Assembly (NCBI GenBank): GCA_944392885.1
Contig: CALXYG010000003.1
Span: 1 to 44,657 of the forward strand
Length of the DNA stretch: 44,657 bases
Origin: an uncultured Clostridia bacterium
GTDB taxonomy: Bacteria; Bacillota; Clostridia; TANB77; CAG-508
Direction: 5' to 3'
The notes under the pieces were generated by a model. The model had not been told where the DNA came from. It saw only the letters and a program-made list of their open reading frames with translations, and searched no databases. Every line of letters starts with the position of its first letter. Positions within the stretch are counted from its first letter, which is position 1. Both the position numbers and the translations under genes were made by a program. Of this stretch, positions 29,560-40,240 are shown one piece after another.

Positions 29560-30123
29560 ATGTACGAAACATGGGAACAATTGGAAGAAGCAATACGAGA
29601 CTGTAAAAAATGTAAACTTTATCAAAATAGAAATAATATTGTACTTGGAGCTGGAAATAAAAAAGGAAATATTATGATAATAGGAGAAGGGCCGGGAGCA
29701 GATGAAGACAGAGAGGGAAACCCATTTGTAGGGAAAGCTGGTAAATTAATGAATCAAGCATTTATTGGATTAGGGCTTAAACGTGAAGAAATGTACATAA
29801 CAAACATTGTCAAATGTAGACCACCTGGAAATAGAGATCCAGAGCCAGATGAAGCTACATGTTGTATGGATTATTTACGTTCACAAGTTATCTTAATAAA
29901 GCCTAAAATTATTCTATTATTAGGTCGTATAGCATTAAAAAACATCTTGGGGAAGGAATATGGTATTACAGATTCCAGAGGGAGCTGGGTTGAGAAAAAA
30001 GGTATTTGGTATATGCCTACTTGGCATCCAGCAGCACTTCTTAGGGACGAATCAAAAAAAATAGACTTTTGGAGAGATATGAAACAAGTACGAGTAAAAT
30101 TAGAAGAAATGGAATCATCTTAA
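29560..30123 (+). CDS. Uracil-DNA glycosylase, family 4
   Basis: 187 residues from ATG 29560, chosen because GGAGG lies five bases before it; in-frame ATGs at 29527 and 29548 are possible. Four cysteines for an iron-sulfur cluster (CKKCKLY, and two in CRPPGNRDPEPDEATC). Active-site motifs GEGPGADEDREGNPFVGKAG and TWHPAALLRD. Removes uracil from DNA. It overlaps or adjoins the addB end, so the repair genes probably form one operon. Confidence 0.93.
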   Translation: MYETWEQLEEAIRDCKKCKLYQNRNNIVLGAGNKKGNIMIIGEGPGADEDREGNPFVGKAGKLMNQAFIGLGLKREEMYITNIVKCRPPGNRDPEPDEATCCMDYLRSQVILIKPKIILLLGRIALKNILGKEYGITDSRGSWVEKKGIWYMPTWHPAALLRDESKKIDFWRDMKQVRVKLEEMESS

Positions 30124-30143
30124 TAAAAGGAAGGAAAAATTAA

Positions 30144-31373
30144 ATGAAAGAATTACAAGATAAACTAGAATACTGTTTAAATTGTAGAACAAAACCATGT
30201 CAAAATGGATGTCCATTACAAAACGACATTCCAACATTCATTGCATATAGCAAGCAAGGAGACTATAAAGAAGCATACGAAACATTGTGTCAAACTACAG
30301 TTATGCCATTTGTATGTGGACGAATATGCCCACATACCAAGCAATGTCAAGGAGCATGCGTAAGAGGGATAAAAGAAAATCCAGTTTCTATTGGTGAGAT
30401 AGAAAGTAAAATTGGTGATATAGCAATACAAAACAAATGGTATTTACCTGTGAAAAAACCAACAAAGAAAAACAAAAAAATTGCTATTATTGGAGCAGGA
30501 CCAGCAGGAATAACAGCAAGCTTAGAACTAGCAAAAAGAGGATGGGAAGTTACACTTTACGAAAAACAAGAAAAAATAGGAGGAATTTTGCGTTATGGAA
30601 TACCAAAGTTTCGTTTAGATAAATTATACATAGATGTTTTAGAAGAGCAATTAATAAACTATGGTGTAAAAATTGAAACTAAAAAACAATTAGGGGAAAA
30701 TTTAAATCTCGAAAATTTGATTACAAAGAACGATGCGGTATTTCTTAGTATAGGTGCAAATAAATCTTTGAGAATGGGCATACCAGGTGAAATGCAAGAA
30801 AATGTATTAGGAGCAAATGAATTACTAGAAAAAGAGAAACATCTAAACTATAAAATGAAAAAAGTAATTGTAATTGGTGGCGGAAATGTAGCAATGGATG
30901 TAAGTAGAACAATTAAAAAAATGGGAGCAGAAAAAGTAATAGTGGTATATAGAAGAGCTAGAGCACAAATGCCAGCAGAACCAAAAGAAGTAGAAGAGGC
31001 AATTAAAGAGGGAATAGAATTTTTATTTCAAATAAATGTGAAAGAGATAAAAGGCAATAAGGTCCATTGTGTGAAAACTATGCTAATAAAAAAAGAAGGA
31101 GAAGATAGAGAATTTCCAGTAGAAATACAAAATAGCGACTTTGAACTTGATGCAGATTATATAGTTATGGCAATTGGTTCAAAACTAGATAAAAGTGGAT
31201 TAGACAAAATTAGTATTAATGAAAAGGGTTATATTGAAACAAACGAGAATTACCAAACAAGTTTAAAAAGCGTATATGCAGCAGGTGATAGCATTGGATG
31301 CAGAGCAACTGTGGCATGGGCATGTTATTCTGGTAGAGAAGCAGCAAAATGTATAGATAAATTCGAAAAGTAA
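30144..31373 (+). CDS. NADPH-dependent GltD-like flavoprotein (glutamate synthase small subunit family)
   Basis: 409 residues. N-terminal domain with Cys clusters for 4Fe-4S centres (CLNCRTKPCQNGCP and CGRICPHTKQCQGAC), FAD site IGAGPAGITASLELAKRGW, NADPH site VIGGGNVAMDVSRTIKKMGA with VVYRRAR, and the second FAD contact YAAGDSIGCRATVAWA. It is a standalone beta-subunit homologue, since no large glutamate synthase subunit is next to it. The alternative is a NfnB or sulfide dehydrogenase alpha-type enzyme. RBS AAGGAAGG. Confidence 0.88.
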   Translation: MKELQDKLEYCLNCRTKPCQNGCPLQNDIPTFIAYSKQGDYKEAYETLCQTTVMPFVCGRICPHTKQCQGACVRGIKENPVSIGEIESKIGDIAIQNKWYLPVKKPTKKNKKIAIIGAGPAGITASLELAKRGWEVTLYEKQEKIGGILRYGIPKFRLDKLYIDVLEEQLINYGVKIETKKQLGENLNLENLITKNDAVFLSIGANKSLRMGIPGEMQENVLGANELLEKEKHLNYKMKKVIVIGGGNVAMDVSRTIKKMGAEKVIVVYRRARAQMPAEPKEVEEAIKEGIEFLFQINVKEIKGNKVHCVKTMLIKKEGEDREFPVEIQNSDFELDADYIVMAIGSKLDKSGLDKISINEKGYIETNENYQTSLKSVYAAGDSIGCRATVAWACYSGREAAKCIDKFEK

Positions 31374-31440
31374 TTTAATAAAAGAGTATATTAGTAAAAC
31401 AAAAACTTTAACTTCACTAATATACTCTTTTATTAAATTT
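31372..31440. terminator. Bidirectional terminator between convergent genes
   Basis: Perfect 24-bp arms (31372-31395 and 31416-31439), with A-rich and T-rich flanks that give T-tracts on both strands. It separates the GltD-like gene (plus) from the HExxH gene (minus). Confidence 0.9.
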
Positions 31441-31444
31441 ATCT

Positions 31445-32549
31445 TTAAAATTCTTTTTGCCTTATAAAACCTAAAAAAGTTAAAATTCGTCTAAAAATAG
31501 TGAATGCTCTTTTAGTTTTTGTTATAACTGTAATATCAGAAGAAATCACCTTTTCAAAATCAAGAGAACCTTGTTCTTGAATTTGTTTAGATTTTTCATC
31601 TAGAGACTCCATCATATTACAATAAAATTCATTATAAAATGTATAAGATTCATTAGTAGCAATAAAATGCTGAAAATCATATAATTTATTTTTTAATTCA
31701 ACAATATCATTCATATTTCGAATATTATGAAGTTCCTTAGTAAAACAGTTAGATATAATTGTATTTTGACATTCTATAAATAAATTTTCAATTTTCTTTT
31801 TTGTAGTATCTATTGAAGCATTTAGTTTCTTTACCATTTTCGTATTCTCATCACAAGATTGCAAAAGCTGTGTATATGTATGAAGCTCATTTTCATATTT
31901 AAGCATGGTATCTAAATTTAATTCGATTTGTTTAAAAACTTTATCATTAGAAACTGCAATAAAAGTATTTTTAAAAATATCATTACCATGTAATGTGCTA
32001 TAGTATAAAGGATAAGTACCTGTAAAGTAAGCTAGCTGTCTAACGATAGCACATTCTAAAGGATAATAATCAGTACTATTAGAAGGAATAACTAAATTAT
32101 AATATGTAACATTTTGAGTATGATTACCTAAAGCCTCAGCAGTCATTAGCTGAACAGCAGCTTCATTTAAAGATAGTCCATGATTACTCATAAAATCATA
32201 AAGACCTAAGCGAATAAGATTTCCCTTTTCATCTTTTACTTCCTGAAGATAGTGTATACATTCATGTAGAGCAAAACTATCTGCGTTTGCAAGGGAGTAA
32301 TCAATATTAAAATAAATTGATGCGTTTTTATAAAAATATTTAGCAGCACAGAGAGGATCAGATATTTTAGCTAAGTACATAGATAATCTTGAGATACTGG
32401 CAAATAAATCAGCTTTGCAAAAGCCATGCTCAGGAAAGGCAGTGCATAGACGATTTGCAATTTTTTGTGCAATTGAATTTACTCTCAAGGTATCTAATTG
32501 TTTTACCACTTGAATACCTTCTTTTCTCAGTGCAGTTCCGAATATTCAT
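31445..32549 (-). CDS. HExxH-motif protein of unknown function, read through a +1 shift at codon 4
   Basis: 367 residues after a +1 shift. The RBS AAAAGGAGA stands before ATG 32549, then AAT ATT CGG; the 0 frame soon diverges, while +1 gives MNIGTALRKEGIQVVKQLD and runs into the long frame. Motif HECIH (residues 95-99) followed by NEAAVQ (Glu129) suggests a zinc gluzincin-like site. The C-terminal half is helical and charged, ending in a short hydrophobic, basic stretch (FRRILTFLGFIRQ). No signal peptide. It is divergent from the dockerin protease. A metalloprotease role is inference from the motif only. Confidence 0.75.
32538..32540 (-). other. In-frame CGG, +1 recoding site at codon 4 of the HExxH gene
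   Basis: On the minus strand: ATG AAT ATT CGG AAC, restored ATT-(C)GGA-ACT. The ATG has the only strong RBS; the start inside the long frame (GTG 32510) has none. Confidence 0.85.
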
Positions 32550-32743
32550 TAGTATCTCCTTTTCATATGAATATATATATTATACCGTAAAAATGGCAAA
32601 AGAATATGTCAAACAGATTAAAATATGATTACAATTATATTACAACACACAAAAACAAAAATTATAAAATTGAAATCAAAATGTAAAAAAAGATCAAAGA
32701 GGTGTTTCCGTAAAGCGAGGAGATATTGGTAAAAAATAGATAC

Positions 32744-32771
32744 TTGCATTAATTAGAAAGATAATTATAAT
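32744..32771 (+). promoter_or_regulatory. Predicted promoter of the dockerin protease
   Basis: TTGCAT (32744-32749), 16-base spacer, TATAAT (32766-32771), 31 bases before ATG 32803, with AGGAG between. Confidence 0.65.
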
Positions 32772-32802
32772 AAATAATATAATAAGAAAAAGGAGTAGTG
32801 GT

Positions 32803-34837
32803 ATGGGTAAAATTTGCAAATGTCAAAAGAAATTAATTATTACTTTTATTATTATGGGAATAATACTGCGGTATAACAAAAATTAGTTTTGCAATGGAAG
32901 TGGAAGTAGGACAGTATAATCAAAAATATATACAATGGCTAAACTTGCCAGAAGAAATAAAGGCAGAAACCATTGCACCTACTTTGTATGCTAAAGAACT
33001 AAAAGAAAATAATCCAACAAAAACATTTTCATTAAGAAATAATATAAGATTATTAAATACAAATGCAAAATACAGTTTATTAGATACGATATCCTTGGAA
33101 GTTAAAAATCAGATGGATACAAATCAATGCTGGGCGTTAGCGGTGGCTACACAACTAGAAAGTTATACAGCAAAGGTAAGATCAAAAGCAGTAGAATATT
33201 CTGGTAGACATCTTGAATATTCTACTGCAAAAACCTTTCTAGATGGAATCAATCCAGATGGCCATAACAGAGAAGTAGATTCAGGAGGAAATCTTTATCA
33301 AGCATATGCTTATTTAACAAGTGGGAGAGGTCCAATTCTAGAGGAAGATATGCCATTTGAAAATAATATAGAAAAAATTAATTTGGCAGATATTCAGAAC
33401 AAAGATATACAAGCACAATTAAAAGAATTTATTGTTTTTCCAAGCATATACAAGGAAAAAAATGGAGAAGAACTCTATTATACAAATGGGCAAACTGGAA
33501 ATGATAGAGTTGAATATTCAGAAACAGAAATTATGAGTTTTCGTGCTGATATAAAAAATCATATTATGCAATATGGAGCTGTACTGGCGGTTACTGCAAC
33601 AAATCATAAAGAATTTTTTAGTAATCAAACTAGCACTATTGCTTCTAAAGCATACTATTGCGATGACAATACAGTAAAAGCTGATCATCAAATAGTAATC
33701 GTTGGATGGGATGATAATTATGAAGTAACTAATTTTAATGAAGAACACAGACCAAGTTCTCCAGGAGCATGGCTAGTACAAAATTCTTATGGAACTGAAA
33801 AAGAAACGGAAGATGGCATTATTCCTGTTTTTGATAATGGTTACTTATATATTTCTTATGAGGACTGCTTAATTGAAACCTATATGTCAGGTGTTATATC
33901 ACTTGAAGAAATTGATTATGATAATATATATCAGTATGATGTGTTAGGAGCAAATGATACATTGATAGGTTCAGAATATCAGCAAATGTACATGGCAAAT
34001 GTTTATCAGAAAAAAGAGGAAACCTCCTATTTAAAAGAAATAGGATTTTACACTGTACCAAATGAATCATATGAAATTTATATAAATGCATCAAATGAAA
34101 ATTTAACACTTGATAATCTTGTTAAGGTAATGGATGTTCAACAAACTACATCAGATTACATAACAGTAAAATTAGATGAACCAATAGAACTAACAGGTGA
34201 AAAATTTGCAGTGGTAATCAAATATATAGCAGAAAAAGATGCTGTAATAGCTCCTATTGAATCAAGTATTCCGGGAACAGCATGGGAAACAGCTACAAGT
34301 AATGAAGGAGAAAGTTTTGGTTCTTTTGATGGTAATCAATGGAGTGATTTATCACAATTACAAGTTTCAAATAGAAGCAATATAAGTGCTTGTATTAAAG
34401 CATTTACTATAAATGATATACAACAAGAAGATATAATAACATCTGAAAAATATACAATTGCTAAACAAGAAAAACAAATTAGAAGCGTTTCACCAGAAAC
34501 AAGTATAGAAGAATTTATAAACAATTTAGTAATTTCAAAAACCATTAAAATATATAAAAATAACAATGAACTATCAGAAGCTGAAATTGTTGGAACAGGA
34601 ATGGAATTAAGAATTATTGAAACAAATGATACATATAAGATAATTGTATTAGGGGATACAAATGGAGACGGAAAGGTAACTGGAACAGATTTGTTAATGG
34701 TAAAAAGAAGCTTGGTAAAAATAGAAGAGCTACAAGGAGAATACAAACAAGCAGGAGATATTAATTTGAATGGAGAAATTAATTTAACTGATTTGTTAAA
34801 AATAAAACAGGCAATATGCAAAATAATAGAATTTTAG
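32803..34837 (+). CDS. Secreted papain-like cysteine protease with C-terminal dockerin, read through a +1 shift in the signal peptide
   Basis: 677 residues. ATG 32803 starts a signal peptide: basic MGKICKCQKK, hydrophobic core, CGG at codon 23, then after +1 GITKISFA with cleavage probably after Ala30. The peptidase C1 domain has the active Cys in DTNQCWALA (Cys109), His in DHQIVIVGW (His295) and Asn in LVQNSYG (Asn327). A middle beta-rich domain follows. The C-terminus has two calcium-binding dockerin repeats (GDTNGDGKVTGTDLL and GDINLNGEINLTDLL). Without the shift the signal peptide is cut off from the enzyme. The next gene encodes a cohesin. Confidence 0.92.
32869..32871 (+). other. In-frame CGG, +1 recoding site in the protease signal peptide
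   Basis: Codon 23. Context CTG CGG TAT, restored CTG-(C)GGT-ATA. It joins the hydrophobic core IITFIIMGIIL to GITKISFA. The 0 frame stops five codons later. Confidence 0.9.
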
Positions 34838-34868
34838 CTGGAAAATTTTAATAAAATATGAAAATATA

Positions 34869-34897
34869 TTGATTTCTAATTTTATATACTATATAAT
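34869..34897 (+). promoter_or_regulatory. Predicted promoter of the cohesin gene
   Basis: TTGATT (34869-34874), 17-base spacer, TATAAT (34892-34897), 32 bases before ATG 34930. Confidence 0.7.
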
Positions 34898-34929
34898 TAG
34901 AAATATAAATAAGATAAAGGGGATAATCT

Positions 34930-35649
34930 ATGAAAAAGAAAATATTAGCATCTATATTAATAGTACTTATTGTATTAATGGTCATGATGAGTAATATTTA
35001 TGCAGCAGATACATTTGGAATAAAAATGCAAACAACTACAGCAGAAGTAAAGCCAGGAGATAGCATAAAAATATCTTTTGTACTTACTAATATTCAAATA
35101 GAAAAAGGACTAGGTTCAATCTTAGGAAAATTAGAATATGATGAAACAGTATTTGAAAAAATAAATCAGACTAGTTTTTCAGCAGCAGCAGGTTGGGATT
35201 CTATAACATACAATGAAAATGAAGGACTCTTCCTTACTTGTAGAGCTAGTGGAGACTTAATTAAAACAGATAATCTTGTATTTGAAATAACATTTAAAGT
35301 GTTAAGTACTGCAAGCCTAGGTAGCACGCAAATTAGACTAACAGAGATTAGCGGATCTGATTCAGAAAATGATTATACCATAAGTGATGTAACAGGAACA
35401 TTAAGGATTATAGAACAAAACGAAAACACAAATACAAACACAAATATGAATACAAATACAAATACAAATACGAATACAAATACGAATACAAATACTAACA
35501 CCAGTACAAATATAAATGGAAATATAGATATTTCTGATGAAAAAATCCCATATACAGGATTAAATGATTATATTTTACCAGCTATATTTATATTAATAAT
35601 AATAAGTGGAATTTCATATATTCGTTATAAAAAAATAAAAAATATATAA
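34930..35649 (+). CDS. Cell wall-anchored cohesin-domain protein
   Basis: 239 residues. Signal peptide 1-25 (ends NIYAAD), cohesin-like beta domain about 28-160 (EVKPGDSIKISFVLTNI, LEYDETVFEKI, FEITFKVLSTASLGSTQI), a linker of about 30 residues made of Asn-Thr repeats, then IPYTG, a hydrophobic segment and a basic tail (RYKKIKN). The end has the layout of a sortase signal with IPYTG in place of LPXTG. Predicted role: display a cohesin on the surface to hold dockerin proteins such as the protease encoded just upstream. Anchoring and pairing are inference. Confidence 0.85.
   Translation: MKKKILASILIVLIVLMVMMSNIYAADTFGIKMQTTTAEVKPGDSIKISFVLTNIQIEKGLGSILGKLEYDETVFEKINQTSFSAAAGWDSITYNENEGLFLTCRASGDLIKTDNLVFEITFKVLSTASLGSTQIRLTEISGSDSENDYTISDVTGTLRIIEQNENTNTNTNMNTNTNTNTNTNTNTNTNTSTNINGNIDISDEKIPYTGLNDYILPAIFILIIISGISYIRYKKIKNI
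35421..35512 (+). repeat. Hexanucleotide repeat coding for the Asn-Thr linker
   Basis: About 14 copies of AAYACN-AAYACN units inside the cohesin gene. A change in copy number keeps the frame, so only linker length would vary. Confidence 0.8.
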
Positions 35650-35668
35650 AAAAAATATCTAAAAAAAT

Positions 35669-35709
35669 ATCTAAAAAAATGTGAAACTATGTTTCACATT
35701 TTTTTAGAT
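35669..35709. terminator. Bidirectional terminator between cohesin gene and leuS
   Basis: ATCTAAAAAAATGTGAAAC and its complement around a 3-base TAT loop. The left flank repeats ATCTAAAAAAAT twice in tandem. Confidence 0.85.
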
Positions 35710-35720
35710 TTATATATTTT

Positions 35721-38117
35721 TTATCTTACAACAATATTATAAATTTTATTTTTTACATAAATTTCTTTTAAAACTGTTTTGTTTGCAATTAAATCATTAA
35801 TAGTGGAATTTGAATAGACAGTATTCTTTATATCTTCTTCGTCACTACCAAAGGGTACACTAATAGTAGTTTTTAGTTTGCCATTTATTTGTACAGGAAT
35901 TTCAACAGAATCTTCTGTAATTTTTGATTCATCGAATGATGGCCAATTTTCATATGCAATACTATTTGAATGACCAAGTTTGTTCCATAATTCTTCTGTA
36001 ATATGTGGTGCCACAGGATTTAATATTTTTAAAAATCCCTCTGCAAAAGTAAGAGGAAAAACCTCTGATTTATAAGCACTATTAACAAAAATCATCATTT
36101 GACTAATAGCTGTGTTAAAATACATATTTTCATAATCAGCAGTGACCTTTTTTACAGTATAATTATAAATTTTCTCCAAGCTAAGGTCATCTGAGCTTTT
36201 AACTTTACCACTACCTACAAATAGACGCCAAACTCTATCTAGAAATTTTTTAGCCCCATCAATTCCATTTTGATCCCAAGGTTTAGATGCATCAATTGGC
36301 CCCATAAACATTTCATAAAGTCTTAAAGAATCTGCTCCATAATCTCTTATAATATCATCAGGATTAATAACATTACCTCTAGATTTACTCATTTTTTCAC
36401 CATTAGAACCAAGAATCATGCCTTGATGGCGCAGCGTTTGAAAAGGTTCTTTGACCGGAACAATTCCTTTAGTATATAAATACTCATTCCAAAAACGTGA
36501 ATATAATAAATGACCAACTGCATGTTCAGGACCGCCCATATATAAATCAACAGGTAGCCAGTGAGCCAAAAGCTTTGGATCTGCTAACTGTTTATCATTA
36601 TGAGGATCAATATAACGAATAAAGTACCAGCTAGAACCAGCGCTTCCTGGCATAGTGCTAGTTTCTCTAATAGCTTCCTTCCCGTTTATTTTTGTATGAA
36701 TCCACTTTGTTGCTTTTTCTAAAGGAGATGAACCAGATTTAGATGGCTTATAATCTTCAAGTTCTGGTAACACTAAAGGAAGTTCTTCATCTGATAAACT
36801 AAAAGGAACTCCGTCTACATAGGCAATAGGGATTGGTTCACCCCAATAGCGTTGCCTTGCGAAAATCCACTCACGTAATCGGTATGTGGTTTTCCTACAA
36901 CCAGTGCCAGTCTCTTCTAGCCAACTTATCATTTTATCTATAGCATCTTGTTTTCCGAGACCATCCAAAAAGCCAGAATGAATATGAATACCATCTCCTT
37001 CAAAAGCCTTTTCTTCAATATTGCCGCCATCTATAACTGGAATTATTGGTAAACAGAATTTCTTGGCAAAGGCGTAATCACGTTCATCATGTGCAGGAAC
37101 TGCCATAATTGCTCCAGTACCATAACTTGCTAATACATAATCAGAAATCCAAATAGGGATTTCACTACCATTAACAGGGTTAATAGCGAAACTACCAGTA
37201 AATACACCAGTTTTTTCTTTATTTAATTCTGTCCTTTCTAAATCAGATTTCTTTGAACAAATTTCTATATAATTTTTTATATCTTCTTCTTGTTTTTTAG
37301 TGGTAATCAGAGATACAAGTGGATGTTCTGGAGCTAAAACACAATATGTAGCACCAAAAAGTGTATCAGGTCTAGTTGTAAATACTGTAAAAGAAAACTC
37401 TTGATGTTTAGCAATTTGAAAAGTCACATGTGCTCCAATAGATTTACCAATCCAATTCCTTTGAATCTCTTTTGTAGATTCTGGCCAATCTAACGAATCA
37501 AGACCATCTAAAAGGGTTTCAGCAAATTTTGGAATATCCATAACCCATTGTTTCATATTTTTACGAATAACAGGAAATCCACCACGTTCACTTTTTCCAT
37601 CTATTACTTCATCATTAGCAAGTACAGTTCCTAATTCCTCACACCAATTTACAGGCATTTCCACTAATTTAGCAAGTCCATCATTGAAAAGTTGCTTAAA
37701 AATCCACTGAGTCCATTTATAAAAATTCGGGTCAGCGGTAGAAATTTCTTTCTCCCAATCAAAAGAAAATCCTAGCATTTTAAGTTGTTGTTTGAAGGTA
37801 TTAATATTGCTTTCTGTAAAACTACTAGGGTGATTTCCTGTCTTGATTGCATATTGTTCAGCAGGTAGACCAAAGGCATCCCAACCCATTGGATGAAGAA
37901 CATTATAACCTTGCATCCTACGCATTCTTGAAATAATGTCAGTTGCTGTGTAACCTTCAGGATGACCTACATGTAAACCTTGACCAGAAGGGTATGGAAA
38001 CATGTCAAGAGCGTAAAATTTAGGTTTAGAAAAATCCCATACATCAGTATAGAAAGTTTTGTTTTTTTCCCAATAATCTTGCCACTTTTTTTCAATTGTT
38101 CTAAAATCATATGTCAT
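35721..38117 (-). CDS. leuS: Leucyl-tRNA synthetase
   Basis: 798 residues from ATG 38117, chosen over GTG 38126 because the GTG is part of the AGAGGTG ribosome binding site. Class I motifs: [19 protein letters not shown] (HIGH-type HVGHP) and [14 protein letters not shown] (KMSKS). The editing domain is present ([20 protein letters not shown] and DERDYAF). C-terminal anticodon-binding domain [11 protein letters not shown]. No in-frame CGG, although six out-of-frame CGG occur. It is read from its own promoter, divergent from topB. Confidence 0.97.
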   Translation of the reverse strand: MTYDFRTIEKKWQDYWEKNKTFYTDVWDFSKPKFYALDMFPYPSGQGLHVGHPEGYTATDIISRMRRMQGYNVLHPMGWDAFGLPAEQYAIKTGNHPSSFTESNINTFKQQLKMLGFSFDWEKEISTADPNFYKWTQWIFKQLFNDGLAKLVEMPVNWCEELGTVLANDEVIDGKSERGGFPVIRKNMKQWVMDIPKFAETLLDGLDSLDWPESTKEIQRNWIGKSIGAHVTFQIAKHQEFSFTVFTTRPDTLFGATYCVLAPEHPLVSLITTKKQEEDIKNYIEICSKKSDLERTELNKEKTGVFTGSFAINPVNGSEIPIWISDYVLASYGTGAIMAVPAHDERDYAFAKKFCLPIIPVIDGGNIEEKAFEGDGIHIHSGFLDGLGKQDAIDKMISWLEETGTGCRKTTYRLREWIFARQRYWGEPIPIAYVDGVPFSLSDEELPLVLPELEDYKPSKSGSSPLEKATKWIHTKINGKEAIRETSTMPGSAGSSWYFIRYIDPHNDKQLADPKLLAHWLPVDLYMGGPEHAVGHLLYSRFWNEYLYTKGIVPVKEPFQTLRHQGMILGSNGEKMSKSRGNVINPDDIIRDYGADSLRLYEMFMGPIDASKPWDQNGIDGAKKFLDRVWRLFVGSGKVKSSDDLSLEKIYNYTVKKVTADYENMYFNTAISQMMIFVNSAYKSEVFPLTFAEGFLKILNPVAPHITEELWNKLGHSNSIAYENWPSFDESKITEDSVEIPVQINGKLKTTISVPFGSDEEDIKNTVYSNSTINDLIANKTVLKEIYVKNKIYNIVVR

Positions 38118-38148
38118 AATAAGCACCTCTTTATTTAAAGTTGGTCAT

Positions 38149-38177
38149 ATTATATTACAAATTATGAAAAAAAGCAA
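38149..38177 (-). promoter_or_regulatory. Predicted promoter of leuS
   Basis: On the minus strand TTGCTT (38177-38172), 17-base spacer, TATAAT (38154-38149). No T-box antiterminator is visible in the short leader. Confidence 0.7.
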
Positions 38178-38189
38178 ACTTTACATTTG

Positions 38190-38218
38190 TTGCAATCTTA
38201 AAAATTTTAGTATATACT
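38190..38218 (+). promoter_or_regulatory. Predicted promoter of topB
   Basis: TTGCAA (38190-38195), 17-base spacer, TATACT (38213-38218). Confidence 0.7.
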
Positions 38219-38243
38219 TTAGAAAAGTGGAGGCAGTAAAAAA

Positions 38244-40151
38244 ATGAAGTTACTAATTACAGAAAAACCAAGTGTAGCAATGGAAATAGCAAATGTCTTA
38301 AAAATTAATCCAGCTAAAAAAAATGGATTCTTGCAGTCAGATTCTTGGATTATTACATGGTGTGTAGGACATTTAGTTACAATGTCATATCCAGATAAAT
38401 ATGATGAAAAATTAAAACAATGGAGATTAGACACATTACCATTTATGCCTAAAGAATATAAATATGAAGTTATTCCAAATACACAAGCACAGTTTCAAGT
38501 CGTAAAAACATTACTTACTAGAGAAGATGTGGATACAATATATGTTTGTACTGACTCTGGGCGCGAAGGTGAATATATTTACCGTCTAGTTGATGCAATG
38601 GTTGGGGTTCATGGAAAAGAGAAAAAAAGAGTTTGGATTGATTCACAAACAGAGGAGGAAGTAAAAAGGGGAATCGAAAATGCTAAAGATTTATCAGAAT
38701 ATGATAGCTTGTCAAATTCTGCTTATCTAAGAGCAAAAGAGGATTACCTAATAGGAATTAATTTTTCTAGGTTGCTTTCTATTATTTTTGGAAGAAGAAT
38801 GGCAAAAGAGCTAAAAGAGGAAAAAGTTTCTATTTCGGTTGGTAGAGTGATGACATGTGTTTTAGGAATGATAGTATCAAAAGAACGTGAAATACGAAAT
38901 TTTATAAAAAATAAATATTATAAGATTATAGGAAATTTTGGAGAAGAAGAATCATTTTTAAGTGCAGAATGGAAAACAACTGAAAAATCAAGTTTATACC
39001 AGTCTATAAAACTTTATAACGAAAGTGGATTTAAAACAATAGAAGGAGCAAGAGAATTTATAATTTCATTAAAAGATAAACAAGCAATAGTAACAGAAAT
39101 AAAAAAGACAAAACAAAAGGAGAACGCACCATTACTATTTAATTTAGCAGAAATTCAAAATGAATGTACAAAACGTTTTAAAATAAAGCCAGATGAAACA
39201 TTAGAGATAATCCAAATTTTATACGAAAAAAAGCTGGTAACTTATCCAAGAACAGATGCAAGAGTTCTCTCCACAGCTGTTGCAAAGGAAATTACAAAAA
39301 ATTTAAATGGCCTATGGAGACAATATAGAAATGAAAAAGTGCAAAGTTACTTAAAAAAAATGCGAGAAGAAAACTATTCCATTAATTTAATAAAAACAAA
39401 GTATGTAAACGATAGTAAAATAACAGACCACTATGCAATAATCCCAACTGGACAGGGACTAGAAAATTTAGAGAAAATGTCAAATTTGCAAAAGGACGTA
39501 TATGAGTTAATCGTAAATCGTTTCATTGCCATATTTTATCCAGCGGCTGAATTCAATAAAGTTTCTGTTAATATTGATGTTGGAGGCGAAACTTTTATTA
39601 CAAGTGAAAAAGTATGCGTTAAACAAGGTTATTTGGAGATTTTAGGAAACAAAAAGGACGCGGAGAAAGAAAGGCTGGATAATAATCTTACAATACTAAA
39701 TTCATTAAAAAAAGGTCAAGAAATAGATGTACGAAATTATGAGACAAAAGAAGCTGAAACAAGCCCACCAACGAGATACAATTCTGGGTCTATGATATTG
39801 GCAATGGAAAATGCGGGAAAACTTATAGAAGATGAAACATTACGAGAACAAATAAAAGGGGCAGGAATCGGTACAAGTGCAACAAGAGCGGAAATTATAA
39901 AGAAATTAGAAAGGATAGAATATATTGCAATTAACTCTAAAACACAGATTATTACTCCAACAGAAAAAGGAGAAAAAATATATGACATTATCTACAATTC
40001 CATGCCAGATATGTTAAATCCTGAATTAACTGCAAGTTGGGAAAAGGGGTTGGATATGGTTGCAAAAAAAGAAATAGAACCAATAGTATTTATGGAAAAA
40101 CTAGAACGATATATTAAAACTAAGATAGACAAATTAGTAGCACCAATGTGA
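38244..40151 (+). CDS. topB: DNA topoisomerase III-like type IA enzyme
   Basis: 635 residues. TOPRIM domain with TEKPSVAMEIA at the start and TDSGREGEYIYR (about 103-114). Catalytic tyrosine in LVTYPRTDAR (Tyr334). The later SPPTRYNSGSMILAMENAG and GIGTSATRAEIIKKL are typical of the TopB group. No C-terminal zinc ribbons, unlike the topA product. The copy may be chromosomal or derived from a mobile element; its composition matches its neighbours. RBS GGAGG. Confidence 0.92.
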   Translation: MKLLITEKPSVAMEIANVLKINPAKKNGFLQSDSWIITWCVGHLVTMSYPDKYDEKLKQWRLDTLPFMPKEYKYEVIPNTQAQFQVVKTLLTREDVDTIYVCTDSGREGEYIYRLVDAMVGVHGKEKKRVWIDSQTEEEVKRGIENAKDLSEYDSLSNSAYLRAKEDYLIGINFSRLLSIIFGRRMAKELKEEKVSISVGRVMTCVLGMIVSKEREIRNFIKNKYYKIIGNFGEEESFLSAEWKTTEKSSLYQSIKLYNESGFKTIEGAREFIISLKDKQAIVTEIKKTKQKENAPLLFNLAEIQNECTKRFKIKPDETLEIIQILYEKKLVTYPRTDARVLSTAVAKEITKNLNGLWRQYRNEKVQSYLKKMREENYSINLIKTKYVNDSKITDHYAIIPTGQGLENLEKMSNLQKDVYELIVNRFIAIFYPAAEFNKVSVNIDVGGETFITSEKVCVKQGYLEILGNKKDAEKERLDNNLTILNSLKKGQEIDVRNYETKEAETSPPTRYNSGSMILAMENAGKLIEDETLREQIKGAGIGTSATRAEIIKKLERIEYIAINSKTQIITPTEKGEKIYDIIYNSMPDMLNPELTASWEKGLDMVAKKEIEPIVFMEKLERYIKTKIDKLVAPM

Positions 40152-40240
40152 CATAGAATGTATTTTTTTATTGTTAATCCGCGAAATAATAATAGATATG
40201 TCAAATTTTTATAAAAATATAATAAGAAAGGAGGAAAAAT

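Noticed and set aside
32389-32628. Plus-strand 79-codon frame opposite the start of the HExxH gene
   Set aside because: No RBS; it covers the RBS and start of the minus-strand gene, whose +1 reading explains the region.
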